DNA from: Membranipora membranacea
Taxonomy: Eukaryota; Bryozoa; Gymnolaemata; Cheilostomatida; Membraniporidae
Direction of reading: 5' to 3'
Assembly (NCBI GenBank): GCA_914767715.1
Contig: OU612066.1
Span: forward strand, 5,461,001-5,525,000
DNA length: 64,000 nucleotides
In this document: positions 11,056-24,012 of the stretch, in pieces
Layout: the number at the start of each line of letters is the position of its first letter
Position numbering within the stretch: the first letter of the stretch is position 1
Made by a program: the position numbers and the translations under genes
The notes under the pieces: generated by a model
Seen by the model: the letters and a program-made list of their open reading frames with translations, nothing else
Told to the model about the DNA's origin: nothing
The model's database searches: none

Positions 11056-11307
11056 CGACTCCAAAAGCATGAGCTGCTAAAATAGATGCCATCAAATAAA
11101 ATGATCGAAGATGAAATTGAATGAGCAAGAGCTTAATCAATGACATCAATACATATATGTGCATGTATCTTGTGTTAGATGAATCACATCAGGTGAGATT
11201 TGTTATACAGTGAGATTCCATAGAGATCAATTGGCGAATGTGCCAATATCGGTATTCTTCAATATGAAATGAATGCCTCCAGTCTAGTCTATAAATTTAC
11301 CCCCCTG

Positions 11308-13781
11308 TTACTTTTTACTACCAGAGTTCTCATCTTCCCTGTTCTTGTCAGTCTCAGTGTCACTATGATTACTGAGTGTCGAACTACTTCGACTACTGTC
11401 ACTAGAGCTACTGCTGGAGCTACTACTACTATAGCTACTGCTTGCTCTACTGTTATATCTATTAAGTGCGGGACCCTTCATCTCGTCCCGCACTGTACCC
11501 ACATCCGTCGAGTAGGAACTCTCTATACTCTTTAGTAACTCCTCCTCAGCATTGTCATAATATCTGCAACATGATCATGTAATACATTATTTGTTTGTTA
11601 ACATCGATGTGTACGGAGAGCATACAATTATACACCCACACTGATGTAGAGAAATTGGTAGGATTTAAGCCTCTAATCACAGAGGATTCCTACATATGAG
11701 ATCAGATCAGGGGGTTATTAGTCTTGTCATACGGCCAGTTCTTCTGTTTTGACCAAAAAAATGTGGACACATAACAATGCTAAGGGCCCAGATATAGGTT
11801 TATCCTGTCTATAAATGACTTATACATATCCAATGTTCCTCTTTTATAATGGTAATCAATAACAATCTCAAGTTTTGTTTATAGATCCTGAGTTCTCAAA
11901 GCACTGATGGAAATTTTTTATTGGAAACCTTCACTGTTATATTTTGTAATTATTGGCCTTGGTACTTGTATGCTTTGTCTTATATTAACTAATTATAATC
12001 ACCCATTTATCCTCTAAATCAGCTAATTCCTGTTGTCCTTGACAAACAGCCGTTTGATGTAAGCTCCTGTACTTTTGGTACCTGGCTAAGGATTTTTCTA
12101 AGTGCAATATCCTAAATAAGGCCTGAGCTAAAACTGTTCGGAAGATTCAGGATGATGAATCTAGAAGATTAGTTGTTACTACTTACGCAGTATTGGGATT
12201 TTGTTGGTTTCCTCTTCGACTTGATTCATTTATCTTTTGTTTCTATAAAAATAGAAACAAACAGAGACTATGATGGCTTCCTTTTTCCAGCTGGTAACAA
12301 CGGTTACTAGCGACTGGTCTCACCCAACCGCCTGATGAGAGGTCAGTCCCTTGGTCCGTGTGTGATCGTTCAATATCTAGGGTCGCAAGGATTGGTGAAT
12401 TCAAAGGCTGCTATCTCATTAGAGCATGTGAACCCCCAGCAAGTTAATCACAATGGTGTCTAAGTCTGGTCTGAAGTTTGATCAAAAAGTTTTGCTGATT
12501 TTGGTGGGTGTAATATTCAGAGTAAGAAACTCAAGACTATTTCCAAGAGATGACAAAATTTTCACTGGAAGTCAACGGGTATTGTTCAGAGAGAAGTGCT
12601 GGTTCAATTCTAAGAGTACTGAATTTTCGGAAACATAATATTTTCCATCTCTTGATGTCGGACCAGTTATTACTCAAGACCAACAAAACCAACGACTCTA
12701 TCCAGACTGATTTAATTGAAATTCTTCTTTGTTTGTCTTCGAAATTGTCGTGTTGATAGTTTTTTCATCCGTATCGTTGATGTTTTTTCTCTGAACTATT
12801 GAACTACAGAAAGACGCTGAGCCCTAATTTAAAAAACACTAAGAAGACAACGAACCAATGTTATAGTTATAATACACTTACTTTGGCGAAGCTGCTCATC
12901 TTTGCCCAAGGTATAGATTGATCATATGCCTGTATAAAAGCAAAAGAAAATTTCTATAGTACATTTTATTGGATGATTGGCTTCCACTTGTGTTCCACTA
13001 CTCCAGCAACACAATATACTTTCCTCTCATGTAAGCAACATGTGCCAACATTGTCGATTCATTTTATCAAGGGCATTCCTGCTCTGTCTTCGGAGTTGAA
13101 ATGAACACTATATCACCAAATCATGGTTAAATCAAAGTCGACGTTGATTCTGATTTCTGTATGCCTTGTGGAAGACGACAGACATACGCATGGTATTCGT
13201 ACTGTGACTTACCTCCAGGTCCCAGTCCTGTGCCAGTGATTCAGATAGACTTGATCCTGGTATCTCTGGTTCTGCTGCTGCCGCTGGAAGCTCTGTGGTA
13301 GTGTGTGTTGAGGTGTGTTCGTTCAGTATTAGATCTTCGATCTCCTGCTGACTCAGTCTATAGAGACTGTTTGATCTCTGACTCATCATCAGTGCCTTCT
13401 GGCGAGCCTGCCGCCCCTCGTTGTGAATGACATCATCTAATAGAAATAAAATGGTTTTGTCAATTGCCAAGGGAAAAATAGTCTCAAATATTTGTTAGCT
13501 TAGATATCTCTAATAGCTTCAATTCATTGTAAAATGGTTCTATTGTGTGTGTGTTTGTGTTCCATTTGATGTTGTTTGAACCACCGCTGGAACCTGACAG
13601 CTTTCTCAGTCGTACTTGTTACAACCCAGACATCCAATTTACGCTGTAAATTCCTCACTGTGGATTAAGCTGCGCATCAGCAGCCCTCCGATTGGCACAT
13701 TTACTCACCGATCTCTTTAGTGAGACTTGTAAGATCTGTGTCCTCACGACGAAGACCACGAGAAGCTACTGCCTTAGTCAT
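11308..13781 (-). CDS. unrecognised conserved-looking protein, acidic with poly-Ser tail
   Basis: Five coding exons (13709-13781, 13213-13436, 12882-12929, 12187-12242, 11308-11563) join in phase with GT-AG borders to give 218 residues. I do not recognise the family. It has no signal peptide and no membrane segment. The start MTKAVASRGLRREDTDLTSL lies on the first exon. Residues 25-75 look helical (EGRQARQKALMMSQRSNSLY, then LSQQEIEDLILNE). Residues 76-99 are low complexity and acidic, ending in the aromatic motif AQDWDLE. Residues 110-130 are basic (MSSFAKKQKINESSRR). Residues 172-200 are Ser-rich with ten consecutive Ser (179-188), and the tail is Asp/Glu/Lys-rich. No catalytic motif is visible. 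The protein is probably a soluble, largely disordered factor. An upstream non-coding exon is possible. Exons are supported by splice sites and phase only, not by homology. Confidence 0.72.
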
Positions 13782-13799
13782 AACCAGTGATCTACAACC

Positions 13800-16388
13800 C
13801 TGCCGCCATGGCTGCCTGCTGACAACAAAATAACAACAACAATTATGATATCTGTCACGGTCTATCGCTGCAGAGAGCTTACTGAAGAAACACCAATGAC
13901 AGTAGAGAAGATTCCAAGGATCTCTTCGCCCTTAACCTCCTCCTGCAAGGACACTCGCTGCAGAATGCTGCTTTGTAAGCCTGCCTCCCACTATGTCTCT
14001 CAACACAACCATAGATACTCAGTGTTAATCTAAACAATAAATGCTATGCAGAAGCTGATTGATGGAAGGCGTTACCAGGTCGACATCGATTTCGGATGAC
14101 GACCATTCTTCAAATTTGATTTCCTCATATTTGACCAGACTGGCATTGCGTGAGTCTTTGTCATTAAAAATATGCGCATTAAAGACAAGATATGTGAATT
14201 AATCAGTGCTGACCTTACCTGTCTGATGTCTACTGACTTTGTATCTAATGGCTGCCAGTTGGGCAATATTGTTATTGCAAATTAACCTGATTTGTGTAAT
14301 TGTAACCAAATAGTTTCCACTTGATATGAGTTCCTGAATGAGCTGGATTCCGCTCACTGCCTGCTGAAAACTTGATATTATAGTGCACCGGTGATAGATA
14401 AATGGTGTGTCTATTGTTGAATCCCAAGAGCATCAATATTACATCTGACTTAATCAATAACTCTCATTAGTTAAACATGGTCTGATTAGACAGTTTCCAC
14501 CTTTTACAAAACAATGAAAGAAAGTTTGGAAGTTAGTCCAGAATTCAGTTCCGTTCACCGAACAGGTTAGCCGGCCACAACATGAGCCTCCGAATCGCTG
14601 GAATGCTGGTATTAAATGAAAAAGCGGACTTTGATAAATCATCATTTCTAGTGTGTTGAGAGAAGAAGTTGCATGTTACACCTTAATTGTCAAACCTTTG
14701 CCCCATATAATATGAGGCTGATGTCCGTGGGGAAATAATTAATTTATTAAAGACATTTTGGAGCCTGAAATTTGGCTGCGCTAGTCTTTTATTGTTATTG
14801 ATGCGCAATAACACTTAAATAAAGACTAGATTGTGATTCTGCAAATCATTGACCTAGTTATTTCAATGTTTACAAGTTTGCGCGAGTATTCCTGGCAGCT
14901 GGCAATGTGCACAGGCATAACAAACATACAATCAATATGTCTGTATCTACTACAAATTTGACAAAACAAAGTCAATATATCCCCAAATACCCTGTTCACT
15001 GTATGGAACGGTGTTCAGCTGTGACACATAGTCTAAGCTAGTCTTCTTCACAAGCTTGTCGGGCTAAGTGATTGATAATGAAATGTTACTACCAGCTATC
15101 CAGACACAGTTTAAGCGCTTAAACTACTGTGACACATTATTCTGTATGTATTTCCTTCAATACTCTGAAGAGTTCTCAGGAATTATATCAAAATTAATCC
15201 AAATGCATTCATATCTTCCTGATGTACCATTCTACATCGCTAGTGTAACGGTGCTATTGATAAACTATTTTGGTATCAAGAATCTGGAAAATCAAAAACT
15301 GTGACTGATCACCAAATAATTATTTATAACAAACAGTCTGTTAAATTCTTTTTGAATATCCTTTATCGTTGTGTGGTCGATTGAAATGCACAAAACCCTG
15401 ATTTAATTTGATGGATATGGGAAATATTAGTAAGAGTTGTCTGTCCAATTTTATTGGGAGGGCAATTCTACAGCTATTTTATTGTTAGTTATTGTTGATT
15501 TATTTTATAAATTTTATACTTTGATAAGTATTATAGACACTATTGACATTTAGACCTTTGCCAAACTTGATTATATTCGTCTTGGGAGGGGGTATAACTT
15601 TGACAAATATTACAGTTTTTACCCAAATTTTACCCTCAGTTACATGAGAACAGCGATGGAGGGAGGGAGTTCATTGAGTACAGTATCGATACAAAAGATA
15701 TTGTTACCTCCTATCTGTCTGAACCGAGGAGTTTGAGACTGAGACTTCAACTTGTCTAGACTTAGGGGTTGGGAAAGTACTTTTTGAATTGACGATCTGT
15801 GTAAAATTTTATACTTCGAAATGCAAATAATATAACATTGTATTTTGATTTGAAAAGAATACTTATAGCATAGGCATAGGGTCAATTGTAAGAACACTTT
15901 CCATGTTTCCTCTCAAGGCGGTCAAATTGTTGAAACTTTAATGCCAAATCCTGGCAGCTGTCTTCAGGCCTTATTGCCTGCTTTTTTTTTTAAATTTCTG
16001 TTTATATACACCTGTCTGAAACTTTCAATTCGTCATGAATCATAACAGTACATAACATAACAGCGGTGACTTATTTGAAAGTGAAACAAAATTCGCAGTT
16101 AAGGTAATAATAATAGTAGATTCCAGTTAGCTTATCTCTTCAGCAGCCAATGAACGGTCAAGCATGATGCAGAATAATAAATGGGCATAAATTGATTTTC
16201 TCCATTCTTGTTTTGTTTTGATGGAACTGTATAGATTCACATTGTTTAGTAATTTCTATGCTGCTTTTGTTCAGTAAATTGTAAAAATATTAGCTTCATA
16301 CACTGAACGTAGACATAATTGGCATCAGTTTCAACACCGTGTTACGAAGCTTTGGGCTTGGAAGGGTTTCTAATGGACTAAGTTTACT
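13800..16388. other. intergenic region between the unrecognised gene and TMEM145
   Basis: About 2.6 kb between two divergent genes. I found no exon with convincing splice borders on either strand. The open frames are short and of non-coding composition. It presumably contains both promoters. A lone open stretch on the minus strand (15640-15790) was considered, but it has no recognisable product. Confidence 0.45.
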
Positions 16389-19300
16389 ATGGAGATCCCA
16401 ATGAGGGTGGTTTTGATGATATGGTTCTGTATTATCAGCCTGATACAATTATCTCAGGGCAAGATTGTCAGCGGAGTCATCGACTCTGACAGTGTAAGTA
16501 TAAATTAATTATTGTCATATATCTGCTCTATGCCTAAACCTTAGAATATAGGGTGAATTAACCATAACAGTAGAGAGTACAAGCAGGCGAGCTATACACT
16601 TATGTGCACAAGTACTTTAGCAATTTGAGGGGGTAGATAATTTGATGTAATCTCCTGTAACCATTGCCTTCACTTGCTTTTTTTGTGACTTATGTTTTAG
16701 AACTGGGTATTTGTGGCGAGATTTTGTTTCCTTGGCTCAGCGGATTCAAGCAAACCAGGTCATGTCGGAAGGTTATCATGGTCTGTCACATATAATATGG
16801 TATGTATACTGTGTATTTCAGTCATACTAAGCACCTTTACATGGATACAGCAGCAAAGCTACCAAGTGCTGTATAGGCTCTTGGATGACGCTCGAAGCTC
16901 AATATGTAATACTAAGGAGATAAATAGACCAGTAAAATTCTACTAATTATCTTTACCAGGGCTACGAATAGTGCCCGTTTCTTCCTCCCCAAATATGACA
17001 AAAATGTGGCACAATGTATGCCATTTGAAACAATGTTTTGCTAATCACCATCAAGTCTTAGGATGTTTTTTAAGAGTCTTTGACAGCTCTGTTCAGCATT
17101 TGGTATCCATTGAATAATTCTCTCATATTTTAGAGTCGAGATGGAGAGAAAAGTTCTACACCACACTATCTACTCCTGTATCCAGATGATGATTGGGAGA
17201 CTGTTTACCCTGGTGATAGTCTGGTAAGTGTGCCACCCTCGCTCAACACCTGGTTATAAATATAGATATAAATTATAGGAGTGCCTGCTCACCAGGACTA
17301 GCTGTGTGACAGACACTCAGTTTGAAATCTATGGTGGTATACTGATATTGAGATCTGCAATCGTACGGCCGATTTATCAGGATTAGGAAAAGCAAAGAAG
17401 GGAACACAGAGTACCTACTAGCATAACGAGTTGTTTATCAATGTTCACAAACACGACTAAACTAGTTTGTTGTGTCCACAAAGGAAACTTACGGGCTGGG
17501 TAGAGAAGGACAGGGTCACCACCAATCGGCACCCATTTGTAAAGTAATCATATTTTGGCTGGCAGCAACTTTTGAGTCGATCAAGCATGATTCGGAACTC
17601 TTTTTTTATTGGAGAAGATGTGACTAAAGAGAAAACGCTGAGGTTTTTACCCTACAGATTGCAGCCTCTTTGTTTGTTTCACTTGTTTAATCTGTGTCGT
17701 TAATCACAGTCGGATCTGAGAGACTCCTTTAGTTGCGATATTCTGTGGGATACTGCTATGTTATTGTGACAATGTTCATGGATCCATTTTGGGTCCAATT
17801 TAAGTTCCATTTTGGATTAACCATGATTACTATGATTTTAGAACTGTACACAGAAAAAAGATGTTTTGAGCGGAACCGGTAACAGTCATTGGATCTCTCC
17901 GGTGAAAGCCTTCTCTGGATGTAAAGAAATTGATATCGATGGTGTGCCTCATTATAAATGTGAGGCTGGAAAGACCTTCGGTACTCCCACAGAGAAATGG
18001 TGGTACATTGTTATCGAGAATTGCGCCTCAACACAGGTCAGTATGACTAATGTGATCCTACCTCTTTCTCTAGGCCAGCCAGGAGCATTTTCCAAACACC
18101 CATATGTTTCCCAAATCATATCTAACCCAATTTCCGTTCATATATGACTGGATACTGGGAATGGGCAATTGTAGGCTATTAGTAACTTGTGAATTAGAAA
18201 ACCAACCATATTGATCAAATGGACAATTCTTCATATTGAGTGTGTTGATGTCATCAGTTATGTTGTTTTACTTAGAGAACCTAGATAAAAGATATAGCTA
18301 TAATACAACATGAGTGCGCTTTGATATGATGATACCACAAACATATATATTATATATATATATATATTAGTGTTTTATGGTAGATACTCATTGTGGCATG
18401 TGTACGACGGACTAAACCCAAACCCAGTACCAGTTTGATGTCATGTATTTACATATATATGTTGTTGTAATCAATGATTCATGGAGACCACAATAAGCTT
18501 ACAGATTTACGTTTATGAAGAAAAAAATCAATTTCGTCAATAGCAGCGCTTTGTGGGCAATGCATTGTATTGCATTGTTAAGCCTATTCTTACTACCTAG
18601 GAGAAAGGAAATTAACCCTGTTTCAGAATCTATTAGTGAGGGCAGGCTCTTGAAGTATGTTCCTAACACTGACATAGTATAAGAGAGTGTAGTACATATT
18701 GCTGCTGCATGTTGTGCCTCTCCATAACCTCTGATGTGTTGAGTTTACTAATAACAGACAGGCCTTCCAACACGGCCATAATCAAAATGCATCGTTTTGT
18801 TCTCACTTATATATATTGCTCTATCAATTTTTGAATGCCAAAAAAGTGGAAAAGTGGATTATTTTATTTTGTTTTAGGGTATAAAAGTGGAATATGAGAT
18901 GACTATGACAAACTCACTAAATGATGAGGATATCTTCTTCCAACATTATTCAGCAGACGAATTCTGTAAGCACTAGCACAGCATATCCTATACCAGAATT
19001 AGATTCAGTGATCTGGTTGAAATTCATCAAAATCACAGAACAACTTGTTGTCAGATCTGGCTTTTAAATACTCCCCATTGTATGACCGCAAAAATGCTAT
19101 GTCTGGTGGTTAACAATAAATCCACGATCAGCAGGATTCAACTTCTGGGATTTCTGTCGATAGGTTTTAATTTAGCTGCATCATTCCAATCCAGTTTTGA
19201 TTACCTCGAACAAACATAGAATATCAAATATCTTGTCTTGGAGAACAGGAATTGTCAGCTTTATAAAACACTGAATGGCCCTAAACTACCAGCTGAGCAC

Positions 19301-22300
19301 TTTCCCATCGTTTCGGAGTTTAGACAGCTTAGTTACATCATGAACCGTGAAGGGTACCAGACTAACGGAGAAACATATTTTGTAGTTTCATTCCAGTAAT
19401 AGAAATGTTCGTTTTGTAGTCATACTCCAGACGGACATTGGATTTCTTGTAATTTACTTCCTGATGGCTGGATTATCCCTCTATGTTACCTGTAAGTACA
19501 CACTTTGTGTCTCAATATTATGTGGAAGTAAGCACTTGAACACTTTACCTAGGGATCAAACTTTGTAAGTCTGACTCAATTTTTTTAACTCTTTGCACTA
19601 GTAGTACGTGGTTGTGTTTGGTCATGCTGATTGATGAAGCTTAGAAACTAAGGCCCAGTTGATATGCTGACTAAGATTTGGCCGTCAGCGGTAAAAATAG
19701 CCTTTTGTTGTGCGTTGATGAATTGGAACAAAGGTTAATATTCATAACTCCAACATTCCTTTAAATTTGTGTAAAATAATTATTCGAATAATAATACTTT
19801 AAATTCAAGGAATTAAAATCTCTTTGTCAACATCATGTGTGCATTTTCAGGTTAATGGGTAATTGGTTAACTTCAGACTTGTGTGCTATAGTGTGAGGCC
19901 CAGTACCCACGCAATGTTACAGCCTTATTTATACCCTGGTCCCTGATGATATAAGGAATGTATGTAATGTGTATATATGGATATGTGTATATGTACTTTT
20001 CACAGATTCGTTGGTGACTCTGCAGCTTTTTCACATCACATATAAGATGTACCTGGCCTCCCTGGCCCTACAGATCATCTCTCTCATAGTACAAGTGGCC
20101 TATTGGTCTAATTATGGACTTACTGGTATCCCTAAAGACTTCTGGAAATATCTTGGTATGTAACCGACTCCGTGTTTCATGTTCACAAATTGTATCTCAA
20201 AATTACAATCTGCAGTTTGGCCTGTGATGAGCGTCATACTGCAGTATTCTTGCTCATGAAAGGGCCAGATGAGACGACATCACCAATAAAAATGAGTTTT
20301 TTTGAAAATTTAAACTTGTCAATTCATATACCATACCTTGTTATGATTATTTGTGTTTTACAGGTAGATTTCTGGAGTTTGTCAGTGTGATAGTGTTTGT
20401 TGTACTTCTGATTCTAATGGCTAAAGGTTACACCATCACCCGAGGAAGAATCAGAAAAATTGGAGTCATTAAGATTATCGTGTTTAGTGTGATATACTGT
20501 CTGATTACCGTGGCCATGTTTATCTGGGAGGCTACGGTGAGTTATTGTCTCATCTGATTCTAAAACAGCAGCTTTAAGGCTTCCATAGCTTGAGAATTCA
20601 AATGGTTGTCAAGTGGGAGGCTGTGATTTAAATTCTCTTTTGTAATTGATTATTTGTTAGGTAATGTCACTGTTTATAAAACCTATCAATCTGTTCAGTC
20701 ATCACATTACTTGAAAATGAATAATTAAGTATTTCAGCGGTTAGAAATGCGTTGCCTACCTAAGACACAAACCATCACTAGGTAACAACACAATATTGTG
20801 GGAGAAAGTAATTGTCAGTTACTAGTTTTGAATGTGACGTTGCGGATGGACACCCAGCTAAAGTTCAAGGTAACACGACATGCAAACTTGCATGTGTCTC
20901 CTCAGAAAATCAAACTGTGAGAGAACGGCCAATAAACGGCCCTGGTACGGTAAAACGCGATCTTATGCAACATTAGTAACCACTCCTTTACCATATTTTT
21001 AGACATTTGATGCTGGCAAAGTGTTGTTCATCTATCAGAGTGTACCGGGCTACTGTTTGATAGCTGTGAGGATATTAGCTTGGCTTTGGTTCTGTTATGC
21101 CACCTTCTTCACTGTGAAGAACTACCCAGAAAAGAAAATGTTTTACCTGCCATTTTTCGTCATCTTCTGTGTATGGTGAGCGTTTAATTATCAGTTGTAC
21201 GGGAATGTAAAATAACTAAAATTGGTAGGGAAAGAGTTTAATTCAGTTAAATTCTACTTATGTTTTACCAAATTGTCTCTCAATCACTTTACTATATGTA
21301 ACTAGTCTTGATGGCAGGGTTATATGTATGTCAATTGTCTCAATAATTTACTAAAGCATTATTCAGAAAATTGAACATTATTTTTAATTTTGCAGGTTTT
21401 GGGCAGGACCGATAGTCACATTTATAGCTTTCAATGGAATACCAAAGTGGACTCGAGAGAAGACCGTCAATGGAGTCAACCTGTTTGTCATCTTCTTCGG
21501 TCATTTAGTTTTTATGGTAAGATAATCTTTATTCAAAGATGCCGAACTCATTTTCAACCTGTTCAGTATATCTGTGGCGAACTTATACTCAACTAACTTG
21601 GTTCAGGATGCAATTCTGCTAAAGATACCTTGCCAAATCATTAACAGCCTGTCATTTACAATTGGGAAAGGGCGCATCCTCACAAGGTTGATAATCCTCA
21701 AGACCTCAACACCTCATTATAATCATATTTATGGCAATGTCAGTTGACTGTATAATATGCATAGAGACTTTTTGTCTATTATGAAACCAATAACTGTTTC
21801 CTACATGTTTGTCCAACAGATATTGACATGGCCTAGCCAGGCTAACGAGAACTTTCCTTATCATGTGAAGACGACTCAGATTACTGATGCGAGCCTGGGT
21901 GATCCCAGTAAGGGAGTAGCATATGATGCTGACATATCCAATCATGGTAGGAGAGATTCACAGAACATATTCACCACCTCTAACGGAACTAACCAGGTTA
22001 GTGTATCATCAAAACTTTGTTAATTTTTCAGTGGACTCGGCCCTTTGGCGGCTTATTTTGTTCCAATATATCTGTATATGCATATTTTATACATGGACGT
22101 TCTCATCCAAATATGATCATTTATATGGCTGTTTTATTTGGATGCATCAGATTGAAACAGGGTTTGAACGTTAATAACCATGTATAAAAAAATTTCCACA
22201 GGTATCAAAATTTTTGGTATCGATGTTCCTAACTCAACACTTTACGAGTTGTGTATTTCAGTATTCTCGCTGTTGTACTTCATACCGTAGTGTTGGCAAT

Positions 22301-22438
22301 TGTAACTAATATATCATGTTAACGTAAAATGATGATTTTTTTTGCTTCATCTAGCCAGTGAATGTGGACAGATTCCCACATGAGACAGGAGACTATATAC
22401 AGGAGAGAGCTGTAGCCATGGATCGTATGACTCGATAA
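16389..22438 (+). CDS. TMEM145: Transmembrane protein 145 (GOLD-domain seven-TM protein)
   Basis: Complete gene, 508 residues (human long form about 490). Exons: 16389-16493, 16701-16799, 17134-17223, 17842-18036, 18878-18965, 19420-19491, 20006-20155, 20364-20536, 21003-21175, 21396-21516, 21820-21996, 22355-22438. The first exon encodes a signal peptide (hydrophobic VVLMIWFCIISLIQL, then SQGKIVSG). The luminal GOLD-like domain spans about 25-192, with WVFVARFCFL, Cys-containing segments, KTFGTPTEKWWYIVI and FFQHYSADEF, each with a clear human counterpart. Seven membrane segments lie at about 195-215, 228-248, 269-288, 302-322, 339-360, 368-393 and 408-428. Conserved loop motifs are KGYTITRGRI, YPEKKMFYLPFF and FNGIPKWTREK. 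The tail begins NENFPYHVKTTQI. Family knowledge: TMEM145 is a paralogue of GPR180 in the GOLD-domain seven-helix group, whose biochemical role is not settled. Confidence 0.95.
18343..18368. repeat. TA microsatellite
   Basis: An alternating TA run within the 0.84-kb TMEM145 intron between exons 17842-18036 and 18878-18965. Confidence 0.8.
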
Positions 22439-22694
22439 TCTGTGCTTCTCAGTGTCATGGAACTGCTGCTGCTAGTAAACGATGAAATGAGTAGATACCA
22501 GCAATGGGGGATGTTACAGTAACCCAGATGTATGAATCAGTGGTAGTCATAATGTGACATGTGTTACAAAGATAAGATCAACTATTATTTTCGAGATTAA
22601 ATGTATTTGAAAATTTTAATTAATTTGATACTCGATGACACACAATGACAATTTTGATTATGCTACCAAAGTTATATAAAATATGCCGTCCATT

Positions 22695-22700
22695 AATAAA
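22695..22700 (+). other. poly(A) signal of TMEM145
   Basis: AATAAA lies 257 bases after the stop codon at 22436-22438, in an AT-rich context. Confidence 0.6.
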
Positions 22701-22739
22701 TAGTATTATCATTATTATTATATTAATGCTGTGAGGATA

Positions 22740-24000
22740 CTGGTTGTTAGTCTTTTGCTAACTTGCTTGTCTCTGGTAGATTTGTACTCAGTCATTCGAT
22801 AATGTCAGATCCTTATAATTATATAATATTTTTAGTATTTTATTGAATGTTTTATTCACGAGGTAGATGAGTTGGCGCCAACCACCACTGCACACTGATA
22901 TGTGTATGGTGTCATCAGCATCACCTCAAATATACGCTTTGTACAAAATAACCTACATGAACTATCTGCGCTGTACATAAATTGAAAGTGTAGTGGCGTG
23001 GAGTTCAATGTACTTCTACCCCAGAGCAGCACATGTTCTAATCCTTTAATTTACAAAACTAATGACAGTATGATGGTGACAGTAGCGGATCAGTCAGTAT
23101 TATTTAGTTTAAAACCCAGTTGGTCATGTAAGGATACCTTAATTTTATTAGGGTTTTTCACAAGTTTGAGCCCTACGATCAGCTTAGCTGACAAAAGAAT
23201 GAGGTAGGACAGTCAAGTTAGATCACATTTGGATCTGCTAACCCTCTAGCTGACAGTGGAACAGGAGCAACTTGGATCAAACTTGATCTAGTTCTACCAG
23301 GACTAATATGTTGAGTCTATCACACAGAAATGATTGGTTATACTTGTATTAGTGAAGAAGAATACAAAATATGTGACATAGAATTCGTTCATGATGTGAT
23401 TCTGTCTCATTGACGCAAATATTTCACATGGGCTATTCGAAGTTTACCAGATCAATATATTTCTAATTATGGTGAACTATATTGTACAAAAAAAGCACCG
23501 ATAGTTTAATCTGGTCTGATGCGTACACACGTGTAACAACACATAGAATCCAAGTTTTAAGTAGATATTTAGATGATAGTTTTGAAGCTAGAAAATTTGG
23601 ACAAAATTATGAAAGAAGGATACAATTGCCGCCCGTTATTACGCCAAGTACATCAACAAAGAAATATATTCTATGTGATCCTCTTTTTGTATCAATACTT
23701 CAAAATAATCGACACTAACTTAAAGCTAATGAAAAAAGCACTGGCTTCAAAAAAGATTAGTAGAAAAAACCCAGTAGGATAATTCATTGAGTATGTGAGA
23801 AGTTTCTACAATGAGTAACTCATCAAATTACAACACCTAGAAATGTTAGTATATCATATCAATATGGGAGGAAGAAATCAAATACTACATCACCATAAAC
23901 TAACCACTATGGAGGGAAGAATAAACAAAATTAGCGAGTCTGAGTATATAAATGAGGGGGGGGGGGCACAGTGTTAATTTAGATTAGACAATGTTTGAAA
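22740..24000. other. intergenic region between convergent TMEM145 and AP3D1
   Basis: About 1.3 kb between two tail-to-tail genes. Short open frames on the plus strand (22998-23207, 23482-23782) have no recognisable product and no splice support. A run of 11 G lies at 23956-23966, next to the AP3D1 3' end. Confidence 0.5.
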
Positions 24001-24006
24001 CAGTCC

Positions 24007-24012
24007 TTTATT
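24007..24012 (-). other. poly(A) signal overlapping the AP3D1 stop codon
   Basis: The last codons read ACT AAA TAA followed by AGG on the minus strand, so AATAAA includes the TAA stop at 24008-24010. If it is used, the 3' UTR is only about 10-30 bases. I saw no equally good AATAAA close downstream. Confidence 0.5.

Noticed and set aside
15640-15897. Minus-strand frame upstream of TMEM145
   Set aside because: Part of the stretch looks protein-like, but there is no acceptor/donor chain or partner exon.
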